Below are positions 1 through 9,447 of a stretch of 64,000 nt of DNA, one piece after another. The notes beneath the pieces are model-generated. The model had not been told where the DNA came from. It saw only the letters and a program-made list of their open reading frames with translations, and searched no databases. The position numbers were made by a program, and so were the translations under genes. This DNA is from Ancylomarina subtilis (GTDB taxonomy: Bacteria; Bacteroidota; Bacteroidia; Bacteroidales; Marinifilaceae). Each line of letters opens with the position of its first letter. The stretch's first letter is position 1. The stretch lies in the NCBI RefSeq assembly GCF_004217115.1, contig NZ_SHKN01000001.1, forward strand, positions 499,781 to 563,780. The letters are read 5' to 3'.

Positions 1-25
1 TGCAAGACTTTTGCTTGTCTTGTTG

Positions 26-98
26 TGATCCCTCTGGGGTTCGAACCCAGGACCCCATCATTAAAAGTGATGTGCTCTACCAGCTGAGCTAAGGAATC
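26..98 (-). tRNA. tRNA-Lys (anticodon TTT)
   Basis: A full cloverleaf reads on the minus strand. The acceptor stem is GATTCCT paired with AGGGATC (one T-G wobble). The D arm contains AGCTCAG-type sequence, the anticodon stem is CATCA/TGATG around loop CTTTTAA with anticodon TTT, and the T arm contains GGTTCGAACCC. The discriminator base is A and CCA is not encoded. It decodes AAA/AAG lysine codons. A canonical Bacteroidota promoter lies just upstream. Confidence 0.96.
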
Positions 99-618
99 AG
101 TAAGAAGCTTTGTTTTCAAAAGCGTTGCAAATATAGATTCTTTAAATTAAATACGCAAACGGCAAATGCTCGTAATGCCCCGTTATTTTGATGCTGGAGC
201 ACGTTGAGAGCCCTTATGACGCTGGTTCGTAAAATGATATCAGAAAAGAAAAAAAACTGAAAAAAAACACATTTTCTTTTGTCAATGAATTCGCCTTTAT
301 GATAAGATTTGAAATGGGGCATTAAATCTGATTTTGTTTCTTGCAAGTTAAAACCTTTTTAGATTAATCTAAAGCTTTGTTTTAGAATAAACTGGCAGTG
401 CCATTTGAGAAAAAATGAGAAAAATATAAGCCTGTTTAACCGTTTTGAGTGCATAATGGTCCGAAATTTCTAATTTCATAGCTTCAACTTATAATTTGTT
501 CGAGATTGTACAATAAAGATTAAAAAAAATTAAATTTGTGCTTCTGTAAAAAGAAGATGAATTAAAACATGAAACATCTTCTAATCGCACTTCATAAAAA
601 AAAAGAAAGAATAAGCAT
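99..618. other. Intergenic region, no gene seen
   Basis: This AT-rich stretch lies between the tRNA and the SDR gene. It holds the tRNA promoter and, on the plus strand, a TAAATTTG at 531-538 that could be the -7 element of the SDR gene. The 76-codon reading frame on the minus strand in this region is low-complexity and shows no protein character. I see nothing else. Confidence 0.6.
127..159 (-). promoter_or_regulatory. Promoter of tRNA-Lys
   Basis: On the minus strand a TTTG (156-159) is followed after exactly 20 bases by TATATTTGC (127-135). This matches the Bacteroidota primary-sigma consensus TTTG-N19-21-TAnnTTTG. Transcription should start near 120, about 22 bases before the mature tRNA. 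Confidence 0.75.
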
Positions 619-1428
619 ATGATCGATAAAATTGTTATTGTCACTGGAGCATCATCCGGAATAGGGAAGGCTTTGGCATTTGAGTTTGCATCGCGTGGAT
701 CGAAATTGGTCTTAGCCGCTCGTAATATTGAAAAACTAAGAGAGGTTGAGAAGACTCTAAGGGAACAAGGGACTGAAGTTCTCTCTGTAAAAACGGATGT
801 AAGTATAGAAAGTGACTGTCAACAATTAATTTCAGAAGCGGTTGCCAAATTTGGACGGATTGATGTTTTGATTAATAATGCAGGTATTTCGATGCGTGCC
901 TTGTTTAAAGATTGTGAACTATCCGTTTTGAAGAATCTGATGGATGTGAATTTTTGGGGAACGGTATATTGTACAAAGTATGCGATGCCCTATATCACAC
1001 AATCGAAAGGATCAGTTGTAGGGGTTATTTCAATTGCAGGTTATGTGGGTTTGCCGGGACGTACTGGATACTCGGCGTCTAAATATGCCATTCGTGGTTT
1101 CCTTGATACACTTCGGGTTGAAAACTTAAAGACCGGTGTGCATGTTTTAGTGGCCGCTCCCGGATTTACAGCTTCGAATGTTAGGAATGTAGCTTTAACG
1201 GCAGATGGCAGCTCTCAGGGCGAAACACCGCGGGATGAAGCCAAGATGATGACGGCTGAAGTTTGTGCAGCACATATTGCTAAAGCGGTTGTAAAACGCA
1301 AACGTGAGTTAATTCTTACCTTTGTAGAAGGTAAATTTACGGTTTGGTTGAAAAAATGGTTTCCTTCTTTGTTGGAGAAATTAACTTATAATCACATGGC
1401 TAAAGAGCCAAATTCAGGATTGGAATAA
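619..1428 (+). CDS. SDR family NAD(P)-dependent oxidoreductase
   Basis: This 269-residue protein is a classical short-chain dehydrogenase/reductase. The Rossmann cofactor motif TGASSGIG is at residues 9-16, followed by NNAG. The catalytic set is complete: Ser138, Tyr151 and Lys155 (YSASK), with the usual 13-residue Ser-Tyr spacing. The early DV motif and an Arg-containing segment after beta-2 (AARN) suggest NADPH use, which is inference. Length and the hydrophobic C-terminal part resemble the DHRS7-like group of cytosolic or membrane-peripheral reductases. The substrate cannot be told from sequence. It is monocistronic, facing away from the tRNA, with yebC 139 bases downstream. The ATG at 619 is preceded by an A-rich stretch and not by a clear ribosome binding site, as is usual in this phylum. 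Confidence 0.9.
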   Translation: MIDKIVIVTGASSGIGKALAFEFASRGSKLVLAARNIEKLREVEKTLREQGTEVLSVKTDVSIESDCQQLISEAVAKFGRIDVLINNAGISMRALFKDCELSVLKNLMDVNFWGTVYCTKYAMPYITQSKGSVVGVISIAGYVGLPGRTGYSASKYAIRGFLDTLRVENLKTGVHVLVAAPGFTASNVRNVALTADGSSQGETPRDEAKMMTAEVCAAHIAKAVVKRKRELILTFVEGKFTVWLKKWFPSLLEKLTYNHMAKEPNSGLE

Positions 1429-1537
1429 TTGACATACTGAAGCTTTGATCGTTTTCCATTCATTATTGTAATACATGGACATTTTTGGATCTGCGATATT
1501 AATCATCAAAAAATTTTATAGAATAAAAGGCAAGTGT

Positions 1538-1546
1538 TACATTTGC
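1538..1546 (+). promoter_or_regulatory. Promoter -7 element of yebC
   Basis: TACATTTGC matches the TAnnTTTG(C) consensus. It would start transcription near 1553 and give a leader of about 15 bases before the ATG at 1568. I see no convincing -33 TTTG. Confidence 0.55.
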
Positions 1547-1567
1547 CCAAAATTATAATCATAAATC

Positions 1568-2275
1568 ATGGGAAGAGCATTTGAATTTAGAAAGGCACGC
1601 AAATTTAAGCGTTGGGATAAGATGGCTAAGACCTTTACCCGAATAGGAAAAGAAATTGTAATGGCTATTAAAGAAGGTGGCCCTGATCCTGCATCTAATT
1701 CTCGCCTTCGTGCAGTAATCCAAAATGCTAAGGCAGCCAACATGCCTAAGGAGAATGTTGAGCGTGCGATTAAAAAAGCGACTTCTAAAGAACAAAAAGA
1801 CTATAAAGAGATCGTTTATGAAGGATATGCACCACATGGTATTGCGGTATTGGTAGAAACAGCTACTGATAATCACATGCGTACTGTTGCGAATGTGCGT
1901 AGTTACTTTTCTAAAACAAAGGGAAGTCTTGGAACAACAGGTAGTGTTGAGTTCATGTTTGAGCATAAGTGTCATTTCAAAATTGAAAATACAGGTCAGG
2001 ATCTTGAAGAACTAGAACTTGAAGTGATTGATTTGGGTGTAGAAGATGTATTTGCCGAAGAAGATGGCATCATGTTATATGCTCCATTCGAAGAGTTTGG
2101 TCGGATACAGGCATACCTTGAAGGCAATGATATTACACCACTAAGTTCGGGTTTTGAGCGTATTCCAATGGATACGAAAGAGCTGAGCGAAGAGCAAGTT
2201 GCTGATGTAGAGAAGTTGCTTGAAAAATTGGAAGAGGATGACGATGTGCAGCATGTTTTCCACAATATGGCCTAA
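1568..2275 (+). CDS. YebC/PmpR family DNA-binding or translation-associated regulator
   Basis: The 235-residue protein has the YebC/TACO1 signature: MGRAFEFRKARKFKRW at the N-terminus (MAGHSKW-type start), then the conserved GGPDPASNSRLR and AKAANMPKENVERAIKKA segments, and the acidic C-terminal three-domain body. Family members are reported as transcription regulators. Some members, including TACO1, have been linked to relieving ribosome stalling. Which role applies here is not visible. The length is normal for the family (about 235-250). It is a single gene with its own promoter and a strong terminator. Confidence 0.93.
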   Translation: MGRAFEFRKARKFKRWDKMAKTFTRIGKEIVMAIKEGGPDPASNSRLRAVIQNAKAANMPKENVERAIKKATSKEQKDYKEIVYEGYAPHGIAVLVETATDNHMRTVANVRSYFSKTKGSLGTTGSVEFMFEHKCHFKIENTGQDLEELELEVIDLGVEDVFAEEDGIMLYAPFEEFGRIQAYLEGNDITPLSSGFERIPMDTKELSEEQVADVEKLLEKLEEDDDVQHVFHNMA

Positions 2276-2298
2276 GTCATACATTATTCAACAAAAAA

Positions 2299-2328
2299 GA
2301 CCTTCAATAGCTGAAGGTCTTTTTTTTG
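2299..2328 (+). terminator. Rho-independent terminator after yebC
   Basis: A perfect 8-bp stem GACCTTCA/TGAAGGTC with a 5-base loop is followed by eight T residues. It lies 24 bases after the yebC stop codon. Confidence 0.85.
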
Positions 2329-2355
2329 TTTTTAAGAAAAATGGATTGTTGGGTG

Positions 2356-3366
2356 TTATTCCATTGTGTCAGTAAGAGATTTAAAACCTTTTCCTAATAT
2401 CTCGTTTGTCTCCATAACAGTGATGAAGGCATTCGGGTCGATATGTTCAATAAAGTCTTTTAAAATTGATAGTTCACGTCGATTAACGACGATAAATATC
2501 ATATTTTTATCTTGGCCGTCATACATGCCCTGACCTTTAAGGTAGGTTCCGCTTCGCTTCATATCTATCACAACCTTATCCCGAATTTCTTCGGTTTTAT
2601 CTGAGATAATAAAAAGAGCTTTCTCAAATGTTGATCCCTGTATGGTGATGTCAATCACACGACCAGAGATGTATAGAACAATTAAAGAGTAAAGTGGAAT
2701 TTGCCAATTCATTTCGACAGACAAACTGCATAGTATGATAATTAAATCAACGTAGATGATCATTTGTCCAACTGGGAGCTTGGTGTATTTGGATAGACTC
2801 ATGCCAATGACGTCAGTTCCTGTGGAGGTGGCTTTCGATTTTAAGATCAACCCAAAGCCAAAGCCAATAAAGATACCACCAAATACACAGGATAGCAGTA
2901 TATCATCAACCAAGGGAACAATTCCCCACCATTGGGTCAGAAGATCAATAAACAAAGCACTAAGAATAAAGCCGAAAATAGTTTTGAAGCCAAAACGAGG
3001 TCCCAATATCTTAATTCCACCCAATACCAAAACGATATTGACGATTAAACCTGTCAGACCAACAGGAATACCGCCCTCATACTGACGAAACATATCGTTT
3101 TGAAATGCCATAAAATGATAGGCGATATTGGAAAAGAAGTCTGAATATTCGGAAGCATCTAAAACATCAAACGGGCCGTGAGGGAATAAACCAATAGAAA
3201 GTTTGTGTACAATAATTCCGATACCGTTGGCACCTCCAGGGACTATAAAGTAGGGTGTGATAAAGAAAACATAACCCAGAGCCAGAATAAGAGCCCCAAC
3301 CGCAAGTTGGGCATAATTATAAAACCATTTGCCAGAGAAAAGCTTGTCGTTTTGAATGAATGCCAT
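2356..3366 (-). CDS. YitT family (DUF161/DUF2179) membrane protein
   Basis: This 336-residue integral membrane protein has about five to six hydrophobic segments. They include the family's conserved early segment with PGGANGIG and a central GTDVIGM segment. A soluble C-terminal DUF2179-type domain starts near residue 250 (ISDKTEEIRDKVV, then GTYLKGQGMY and VVNRRELSIL). YitT proteins are widespread and mostly unassigned; transport is presumed. The loop between the first two membrane segments is longer than usual, by about 40 residues with several acidic and aromatic positions. The gene stands alone, convergent with yebC, and its start at 3366 gives a normal N-terminus. Confidence 0.9.
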   Translation of the reverse strand: MAFIQNDKLFSGKWFYNYAQLAVGALILALGYVFFITPYFIVPGGANGIGIIVHKLSIGLFPHGPFDVLDASEYSDFFSNIAYHFMAFQNDMFRQYEGGIPVGLTGLIVNIVLVLGGIKILGPRFGFKTIFGFILSALFIDLLTQWWGIVPLVDDILLSCVFGGIFIGFGFGLILKSKATSTGTDVIGMSLSKYTKLPVGQMIIYVDLIIILCSLSVEMNWQIPLYSLIVLYISGRVIDITIQGSTFEKALFIISDKTEEIRDKVVIDMKRSGTYLKGQGMYDGQDKNMIFIVVNRRELSILKDFIEHIDPNAFITVMETNEILGKGFKSLTDTME

Positions 3367-3509
3367 GAAAGTCTTTGATTTTTAAGTTGTAAGACGAGTA
3401 TGTGCACCCGTTTGCACTGTGCTCACTACAAAGCAAATAAGAATTTTCTAAATAATAGGGATTAAAGCGGTGAAATTTAAATTTATCTTATGGCAGGAAC
3501 GTATTAAGC

Positions 3510-3565
3510 AAAAAAATCTGTGAACCCAAGCCTAATAGACTTTGAGATTCACAGATGTTTTTTTT
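3510..3565 (-). terminator. Terminator after the TonB-dependent receptor gene
   Basis: The inverted repeat ATCTGTGAA (3516-3524) and TTCACAGAT (3548-3556) is flanked by an A run at 3510-3515 and a T run at 3558-3565, so it can work on both strands. It ends the minus-strand receptor gene that stops at 3587. Confidence 0.75.
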
Positions 3566-3586
3566 AGGCTTTCTGTCGTTTACCTA

Positions 3587-5977
3587 TTAAAGACCCGAAC
3601 TTCTACGTCTTCTAATAGATTTGTAATTATTGATTTTGTAGCTTAAGCTTAATTTGAAAATAGGAGCGTCCATATCTACTTTATTGACTAGTATCAAATC
3701 TTCGTTCACATATGTCTTTTTCAGATCAGCTGTATTGAAGATGTCATTAATCGTAAGGTTGGCAGCAAGTCGTCTTTTGAAGAAGCTGTGCTTTATTGCT
3801 ATTGTGGCTTTAAAACTATCATCGTTTTCGCCTTGTGCCCATTTTGATTTAGATTTGTAGAGCAAGTTTAATTGTATCTGAGTAATTTTACTAAGAGTGA
3901 AATATGAGATTTGTCGTAAATTCCAATTGGTATTTGAGGTTGAGAAACTGTACCTGTCCATGTAGTCACCTTCCACCTTATAATGCGAAACATCAGCAAT
4001 AAGAATACTTTTCCACCATTTTGTAAGAGGTGAAATAAGAGATGATTCTAATCCAATTGTGTGATCAGTACCAATATTTTCAATGCCTGATAGAATGATG
4101 TCCGAGTTGTTTTCAACTAGAGTTTTAATATGTTCCATTTTATCTTCGGTCATTCTGTAGTACGTTTCAAAACTCAGACTATGCTTACCTAATTTTGTTT
4201 TGTAATTCAGTTCAAAAGAATTAATATACTGCGGTTTCAGATTTGGATTTCCCATTGTCCAATTATAACGGTCGTTCCAAATTACGAAAGGTTCAAGATT
4301 TGAACTTGAAGGTCTTTTTATGCGCCTTGAATAGTTGGCTGATAAACTACTTGTTTTATTCAATTTCAGATTGGAGTGTACACTTGGAAAGAAGTCCCAA
4401 CGATTAATTCTAAAATTATCTCCAGCATACTTAATATCTCTATTGGTATTTTCAGCTCGAAAGCCCAATTGATAACTGAACTTATTCACTTTGCCTGAAT
4501 ATAGAGTATAAAGAGAATGAATTGTTTTATTATTATCGGATGTTTGCTCAAACTCAGGATGTGGGATATTTGTGCTCCCGAGTGTTTCTTCTAAGGTGCG
4601 ATCACAATTGTATTCTTGCTTTTTAAACTCGTAGCCAGCTTCAAATTTATTATTTTTAGAGAGTGGGAGCGTGTAATCCGTGGTTATATATATGCCTTTA
4701 GCATCTTCATTAAATAAAGATTTAAATTGATTCTGAGGATCGTTTTCTCTCTTATTATCACTTAATATTGTTTTGTCATATTTCCTCTGTGTATAGTCGA
4801 TAAAGATGTTTAGTTGATGTCCCTTTGTATTGAATTTTTTTAAGTAGTTAATAGTGGTCACAAAATAGTTGTTTTCACTCTCTGCTTCTTCCTTACTATT
4901 TTCGAAAATATGTGCGCCATTACTTTTATATTCATCGTATCGTAAATCATTGATGTTTTCGTAAAGTGCTCGACCATATTGCCCTGTAATACTAATTGAA
5001 TTCATAGAATCAAGTTCCAAATCATAAGCACTTGATAGGTTTAGTGTTTTGGGTTTTCGATCCATGTCACCCGTAGCATCAAGATGCTCTTCTGGATTTG
5101 TATTGAGAATAGTTTTATTAATAGTTCTTTTTCCACCAATAGTTCTAATTGTATAATTAGCACCTAGTGAAAAATTATTTTTCTTTTGCTTCATATTAAG
5201 CATGCCGCTTGTTGAGAAGTTTTCGTGGCTACCAGGGCTTAGGTTGAAAGCAGCACTTGTTCCTTTAAGAGTGAATTTTTTACTAACGATATTAATTATA
5301 CCTGCTTCACCATCTGAGCTATATTTTGCTGAAGGATTGGTGATGATTTCAATATTCTCAATTTGACTGGTAGGTATTTGGCTTAAAATTTCCTGAGCAC
5401 TTCTTTGGCTTCGTTTGCCATCAATTAGAACCGTAAAATCGGAACTGCCTCTTAAGTTTACATTTCCATTGACATCAACATTTACCGAAGGTACCGTTTC
5501 CAGAACATCTATTGCTGTTCCTCCTGATGCTGAAAGCTGTTTGCTTACAGTAACAACCTTTTTGTCGATTTGATAGTTTATTGCGTCTTTATCGGAATTA
5601 ACAACAATTTCTCGAAGTGCTTTGGTCGAAAGGTTCAGTTTTATGTCATTGAGTTTATTCTCTCGTTTATATGATCGGATGGCAATATCCGAAACGATCT
5701 TTTTTTCATAACCTATAAAGGATACTTCAATATAATAGTTTCCTGCATTTAGTTTTTTGATTTCGAAAAATCCGTCTTTATTTGTAATTGTACCATCAAT
5801 TAATTTTGAATCATCTTGTTTAAATACAGAAACCGTGGCATATTCAATTGATGCGTTAGATTTCATGTCTTTTATATATCCATTTATAACTCCAAACTTT
5901 TCGTTATTGGTGGTTGTTGTAGCATAAATAGGATAGGTAGATAATAAAATAATGAATAGGGAAATGAGACGTTTCAT
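3587..5977 (-). CDS. TonB-dependent receptor, outer-membrane beta-barrel family (OMP_b-brl_3 type)
   Basis: The protein starts with a signal peptide (MKRLISLFIILLSTYPIYA). It then has a carboxypeptidase-regulatory-like domain (about residues 25-115, with FGVINGYIKD and GNYYIEVSFIGYE), a plug domain (about 125-235; LRGSSDFTVLIDGKRS, IENIEIITNPSAKY) and a long beta-barrel ending in alternating aromatic residues. Such receptors import substrates across the outer membrane using TonB energy. This subfamily usually stands alone without a SusD partner, as here, so the substrate is unknown. I chose the ATG at 5977 because it starts directly with a signal peptide. An in-frame ATG at 6001 would add MHSSISTS. 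There is no STN domain, so no sigma/anti-sigma link is expected. Confidence 0.88.
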   Translation of the reverse strand: MKRLISLFIILLSTYPIYATTTTNNEKFGVINGYIKDMKSNASIEYATVSVFKQDDSKLIDGTITNKDGFFEIKKLNAGNYYIEVSFIGYEKKIVSDIAIRSYKRENKLNDIKLNLSTKALREIVVNSDKDAINYQIDKKVVTVSKQLSASGGTAIDVLETVPSVNVDVNGNVNLRGSSDFTVLIDGKRSQRSAQEILSQIPTSQIENIEIITNPSAKYSSDGEAGIINIVSKKFTLKGTSAAFNLSPGSHENFSTSGMLNMKQKKNNFSLGANYTIRTIGGKRTINKTILNTNPEEHLDATGDMDRKPKTLNLSSAYDLELDSMNSISITGQYGRALYENINDLRYDEYKSNGAHIFENSKEEAESENNYFVTTINYLKKFNTKGHQLNIFIDYTQRKYDKTILSDNKRENDPQNQFKSLFNEDAKGIYITTDYTLPLSKNNKFEAGYEFKKQEYNCDRTLEETLGSTNIPHPEFEQTSDNNKTIHSLYTLYSGKVNKFSYQLGFRAENTNRDIKYAGDNFRINRWDFFPSVHSNLKLNKTSSLSANYSRRIKRPSSSNLEPFVIWNDRYNWTMGNPNLKPQYINSFELNYKTKLGKHSLSFETYYRMTEDKMEHIKTLVENNSDIILSGIENIGTDHTIGLESSLISPLTKWWKSILIADVSHYKVEGDYMDRYSFSTSNTNWNLRQISYFTLSKITQIQLNLLYKSKSKWAQGENDDSFKATIAIKHSFFKRRLAANLTINDIFNTADLKKTYVNEDLILVNKVDMDAPIFKLSLSYKINNYKSIRRRRSSGL

Positions 5978-6055
5978 AGATGTTGAAATTGACGAATGCA
6001 TAAAAAGTTTATGCTAATTGGTATTTTAGTTAGTTAAAGGTTAAATATTGGTAGT

Positions 6056-6064
6056 GCAAATATA
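6056..6064 (-). promoter_or_regulatory. Promoter -7 element of the TonB-dependent receptor
   Basis: On the minus strand TATATTTGC matches TAnnTTTGC, with the start expected near 6049. The -33 region is weak. Confidence 0.5.
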
Positions 6065-6138
6065 AGCTTGTTTTTCAATAAACCTAATTAATAACTTGTG
6101 TTTTTTTTACATAAAACTTGATTGCTATTGACTATAAT

Positions 6139-6178
6139 GAAAAAGGCTGCTCTCAATTTATTGAGAACAGCCTTTTTT
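6139..6178 (-). terminator. Terminator after purC
   Basis: A long hairpin, AAAGGCTG(CT)CTCAA paired with TTGAG(AA)CAGCCTTT, has A and T runs on both sides. It lies 20 bases after the purC stop on the minus strand and is usable in both directions. Confidence 0.8.
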
Positions 6179-6198
6179 AAGTTATTATAGCTGAAGAA

Positions 6199-7146
6199 TT
6201 AAATGTCTTTCAGGCAAGATGCAATGCCATTTTCAATTCTTGCATTAATATTGCTTGTATCGGCTTTTACAAATTTTTCTCCGATAATTTGTTCGTAAAG
6301 CTCAATATAACGCTCTGAAATTTGTTTGATACGATCTGCGTTCATTTCAGGAATTTCTTGTCCGTCTTTACCCTGGAATCCATTTTCCATTAACCATTCA
6401 CGCACAAATTCTTTGGAAAGTTGTTTCTGGGGTTCGTTTCGGTCAATTTTTTCCTGATAGCCTTCTGCATAGAAGTAGCGAGATGAGTCAGGTGTATGAA
6501 TTTCATCAATTAAATAGATTTGACCATCTTTTTTACCAAACTCATATTTGGTATCAACCAAAATCAAACCTTTCTCAGCAGCAATCTCAGTTCCTCTTTG
6601 GAAAAGAGCAAGGGTATAAGCTTCTAATTTTTCGTAGTCCTCTTTACTTACGATTCCTTGTGAAAGAATTTCTTCTCTTGAGATATCTTCGTCGTGACCT
6701 TCATGAGCTTTGGTTGTAGGTGTGATGATCGGTTTCTCAAATTTTTGATTCTCAACCATACCTTCAGGAAGTGCGACACCACAAAGTGTGCGTTTGCCAG
6801 CTTTATATTCTCTCCAGGCATGTCCGGTTAAATAACCACGAATCACCATTTCAACCATGAAAGGCTCTGCAAGGTGGCCAACTGTTACCATTGGATCCGG
6901 AGTCGCGATTTTCCAATTTGGAACGATATCAGCCGTTGCATCCAAAAATTTGGCCGCAATTTGATTTAAAACTTGTCCTTTGAAAGGAATACCTTTAGGA
7001 AGAACAACATCGAATGCTGAAATTCTATCAGACACAACCATGGCCAGGTACTCGTCGTTGATATTATATACGTCACGAACTTTTCCTACGTATAAATTCT
7101 TTTGATTGGGAAAGTTGAAATCTGTTTTTACAATTGCTTCGTTCAT
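6199..7146 (-). CDS. purC: Phosphoribosylaminoimidazole-succinocarboxamide synthase
   Basis: The 315-residue protein has the SAICAR synthetase signature. It has the N-terminal YVGKVRDVY nucleotide-binding segment, [11 protein letters not shown], the motif [15 protein letters not shown], and a late [14 protein letters not shown] segment. It joins CAIR and aspartate using ATP in purine synthesis (step 8 of the de novo pathway, cytosol). The length of about 315 fits the longer form of the family and not the 240-residue enterobacterial form. It follows phoH on the same strand after 86 bases, so the two may share a transcript. A strong terminator follows. Confidence 0.96.
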   Translation of the reverse strand: MNEAIVKTDFNFPNQKNLYVGKVRDVYNINDEYLAMVVSDRISAFDVVLPKGIPFKGQVLNQIAAKFLDATADIVPNWKIATPDPMVTVGHLAEPFMVEMVIRGYLTGHAWREYKAGKRTLCGVALPEGMVENQKFEKPIITPTTKAHEGHDEDISREEILSQGIVSKEDYEKLEAYTLALFQRGTEIAAEKGLILVDTKYEFGKKDGQIYLIDEIHTPDSSRYFYAEGYQEKIDRNEPQKQLSKEFVREWLMENGFQGKDGQEIPEMNADRIKQISERYIELYEQIIGEKFVKADTSNINARIENGIASCLKDI

Positions 7147-7232
7147 CTTTACAGATTGATTTATAATTTATAAAATGGTAATTTTTTAATTAAATAGGAG
7201 TTTGAGCTCCTTTGCCTGCAAATTTAAAAGAT

Positions 7233-8207
7233 TTATTCCTCTTTTTTCCACTTTTTCGCCTTGTTTTCTTCATCTATTTCGTAGGCGCTTACAATTTTTT
7301 TAACCAAAGGATGTCGGACAATATCCGACTTGTCGAATTCGATCATAGCAATGCCTTTGATATCCTTCAAAATATGGAAAGCTTGCACCAAACCGGATTG
7401 TTGTTTTTTTGGCAAATCAATTTGAGTAATATCACCTGTAATCATAAATTTTCCACTTATTCCCATTCGTGTCAGAAACATTTTAAGCTGTTTACTGGTC
7501 GTGTTTTGAGCTTCGTCCAATATTACAAAAGCATCATTCAGCGTTCGTCCTCTCATATAGGCCAAAGGAGCAATTTGAATGATTTCAGCTTCTAAATAAC
7601 CAGCTAGTTTTCTAGGAGGAATCATATCCAGAAGAGCATCGTATAAGGGTTGCAAATAAGGATCAATTTTTTCTTTCAAATCACCTGGAAGGAAACCTAA
7701 ATTTTCTCCTGCTTCCACAGCGGGTCGACTCAGAATGATACGTTTAACTTCGTTGTTGCGAAGTGCTTTTACAGCGATGGCAACAGCTGTGTAGGTTTTC
7801 CCTGATCCCGCAGGACCAATGGCAAATATCATATCGTTATTTTTAGACGCTTCAACCAGTTTTTTTTGATTAGGCGTTTTGGAACGGATGATTTTACCAT
7901 TATTACCAAAAAGAATCAAGTTTTTAGGGTCCTCAGGATTCTCAATTTCTTTGTTGTTTTCGAGTACAATCCGTTTTAGATTGGCTGCAGTCAAAACATT
8001 ATATTGGTTGTAATGTTGAAGGATGAGATTAATCTTGTTTTCAAATAAATTCAGAGTTTTGACTTCACCTTTTACTATAAGTTCATTTCCTCTTCCAACA
8101 ATCTGCAGTTTGGGAAACAATTCTTTTAGAATATCAAGTTTAGTATTGTTAATACCATAAAAGTCAAGTGGGTCAATTGAGCCTATAGATATTGTTCTTT
8201 CTATCAT
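7233..8207 (-). CDS. PhoH family ATPase
   Basis: The 324-residue protein has a KH-like N-terminal part (about residues 1-110, with VGRGNELIVKG) and a PhoH ATPase domain. The Walker A motif GPAGSGKT is at about residue 135, the Walker B FVILDEAQN follows near 229, and sensor KFMITGDITQ comes after. PhoH/YbeZ proteins are RNA-linked ATPases, often partners of the YbeY endoribonuclease; that role is from family knowledge. Neither ybeY nor a phosphate operon is next to it here. purC lies directly downstream. Confidence 0.93.
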   Translation of the reverse strand: MIERTISIGSIDPLDFYGINNTKLDILKELFPKLQIVGRGNELIVKGEVKTLNLFENKINLILQHYNQYNVLTAANLKRIVLENNKEIENPEDPKNLILFGNNGKIIRSKTPNQKKLVEASKNNDMIFAIGPAGSGKTYTAVAIAVKALRNNEVKRIILSRPAVEAGENLGFLPGDLKEKIDPYLQPLYDALLDMIPPRKLAGYLEAEIIQIAPLAYMRGRTLNDAFVILDEAQNTTSKQLKMFLTRMGISGKFMITGDITQIDLPKKQQSGLVQAFHILKDIKGIAMIEFDKSDIVRHPLVKKIVSAYEIDEENKAKKWKKEE

Positions 8208-8376
8208 AAATTTTGATCGAGATTTATTACATTTGAGCCTACAAATTAGTTATTTTTTTCGATTGATTTAGATTTTATCCATTTGCACTTACAGGCTTTC
8301 TTTAAATTATTGACTGATAAGCAGCCACTATTTAATTATAGGATGAAAACCAAGCTTTTATAAAAAGATTTTATTC

Positions 8377-9165
8377 ATGGGTGTTATTACGATATGCAGC
8401 GACTGGAATGATCGCGATTATTATTTGGGGGCTTTAAAGGGACGTTTGTTGTCGCTTTGTGAGGGGGCGCAAGTTGTCGATCTAAGTCGGAACATTGAAT
8501 TATACAATATTTCTCAAGCCGCTTTTATTGTAAAAAATGCCTATCATTATTATCCCGAAGGTAGTATTCATATTATTACAGTGAACTCTGAAGAGGGCGC
8601 CGAGCAGTCACATGTGGTGGTGAAAAATAACGGACATTATTTTATTGGAACCGATAATGGCATCTTTAATTTGATGTTTAGGGATCAGCCTGATGAAATT
8701 ATAAAACTGAAGGCGGATGAAATTGACAGTCGACTGATGAACTTTCCGGAATTGGCTGTTTTTGCACCGGCAGCGGCTCATCTATTTCATAAAAAGCCTT
8801 TGTATGACATGGGTGAAAAGATCAGTACGCTTTATAATATGGTACCTATTCGAGCCTTGATTCAAAAAGATACAATGACGGGAAAGGTTATTTATATCGA
8901 CTCGTATAGCAATGCTGTTGTAAATATCTCAAAAGAGCGTTTTTATTCAAGTTTGGAAGGTCGGGATTTCGAAATACTGGTACAGAGTAATCAGCATTTA
9001 ATCACAAAAATAAGTCAGCATTACAGCGATGTGCCAGAGGGAGACATTCTGGCTATATTCAATTCAGCGGGTATGCTGGAGATTGCTATGAATAAAGGTG
9101 AGCTATCTAAATTATTGCAAATAGATACAAATTCAGATATTAGAGTTAAATTTCATGATCGTTAG
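8377..9165 (+). CDS. SAM hydroxide adenosyltransferase (DUF62) family protein
   Basis: The 262-residue protein matches the S-adenosyl-L-methionine hydroxide adenosyltransferase family. It has an N-terminal ITICSDWNDRDYYLGALKG (the family's first Asp-rich strand), then ILSV-type SIHIITVN, a FIGTDNGIFNL segment equal to the family's PDNG motif, and a C-terminal beta-barrel domain with VIYIDSYSNAVVNIS. Family enzymes split SAM to adenosine and methionine with water or hydroxide. The usual DPGVG motif is here NSEEGAE, so activity should not be assumed. It overlaps the next gene by 11 bases, indicating translational coupling. Confidence 0.85.
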   Translation: MGVITICSDWNDRDYYLGALKGRLLSLCEGAQVVDLSRNIELYNISQAAFIVKNAYHYYPEGSIHIITVNSEEGAEQSHVVVKNNGHYFIGTDNGIFNLMFRDQPDEIIKLKADEIDSRLMNFPELAVFAPAAAHLFHKKPLYDMGEKISTLYNMVPIRALIQKDTMTGKVIYIDSYSNAVVNISKERFYSSLEGRDFEILVQSNQHLITKISQHYSDVPEGDILAIFNSAGMLEIAMNKGELSKLLQIDTNSDIRVKFHDR

Positions 9166-9436
9166 ATTTGTTAAATTAGAAATACAGAATCAGCATATTG
9201 ATGATTTTAAAGCATTGACTGCAGGGGAGAAAGAAGATATTGTGGCTTTTGAAGGCTGTTCTTTTCTCGAGATTTTGCAGGATGTGAATAATAAGAACCT
9301 CTTTTTTTCTCATAGTCATTGGCAATCAGAAGATGCACTTAACAGGTACCGGGAATCTGATTTTTTCAGAGGGAACTGGACACAGGTTAAAGAATGGTTT
9401 GCCGCAAAACCCGAAGCATGGAGCCTGGAGAGATAA
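9155..9436 (+). CDS. ABM-domain (putative quinol monooxygenase) small protein
   Basis: This 93-residue protein has the antibiotic-biosynthesis-monooxygenase fold pattern. VRFVKLEIQNQHIDDFKAL is the first strand and helix, EGCSFLEILQDVNNKNLFF is the central strand pair, and HWQSEDALNRYRESDFF is the typical late helix. ABM proteins are small dimeric cofactor-free oxygenases or stress proteins; the substrate is not predictable. The gene starts 11 bases inside the SAM-hydroxide gene and ends 11 bases before mazG. It is therefore in an operon. Confidence 0.8.
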   Translation: MIVRFVKLEIQNQHIDDFKALTAGEKEDIVAFEGCSFLEILQDVNNKNLFFSHSHWQSEDALNRYRESDFFRGNWTQVKEWFAAKPEAWSLER

Positions 9437-9447
9437 GAATAACAGAA

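Noticed and set aside
116-346. 76-codon minus-strand open frame between the tRNA and the SDR gene
   Set aside because: It overlaps the tRNA promoter, is rich in Phe runs and has no protein-like pattern, so it looks like chance in AT-rich sequence.
1559-1975. 138-codon minus-strand frame opposite yebC
   Set aside because: It is the antisense of a well-recognised gene and has no family features.
9394-9447. Longer mazG start at 9394
   Set aside because: It would overlap the ABM gene by 43 bases and add residues unlike the family. The ATG at 9448 gives the normal N-terminus.
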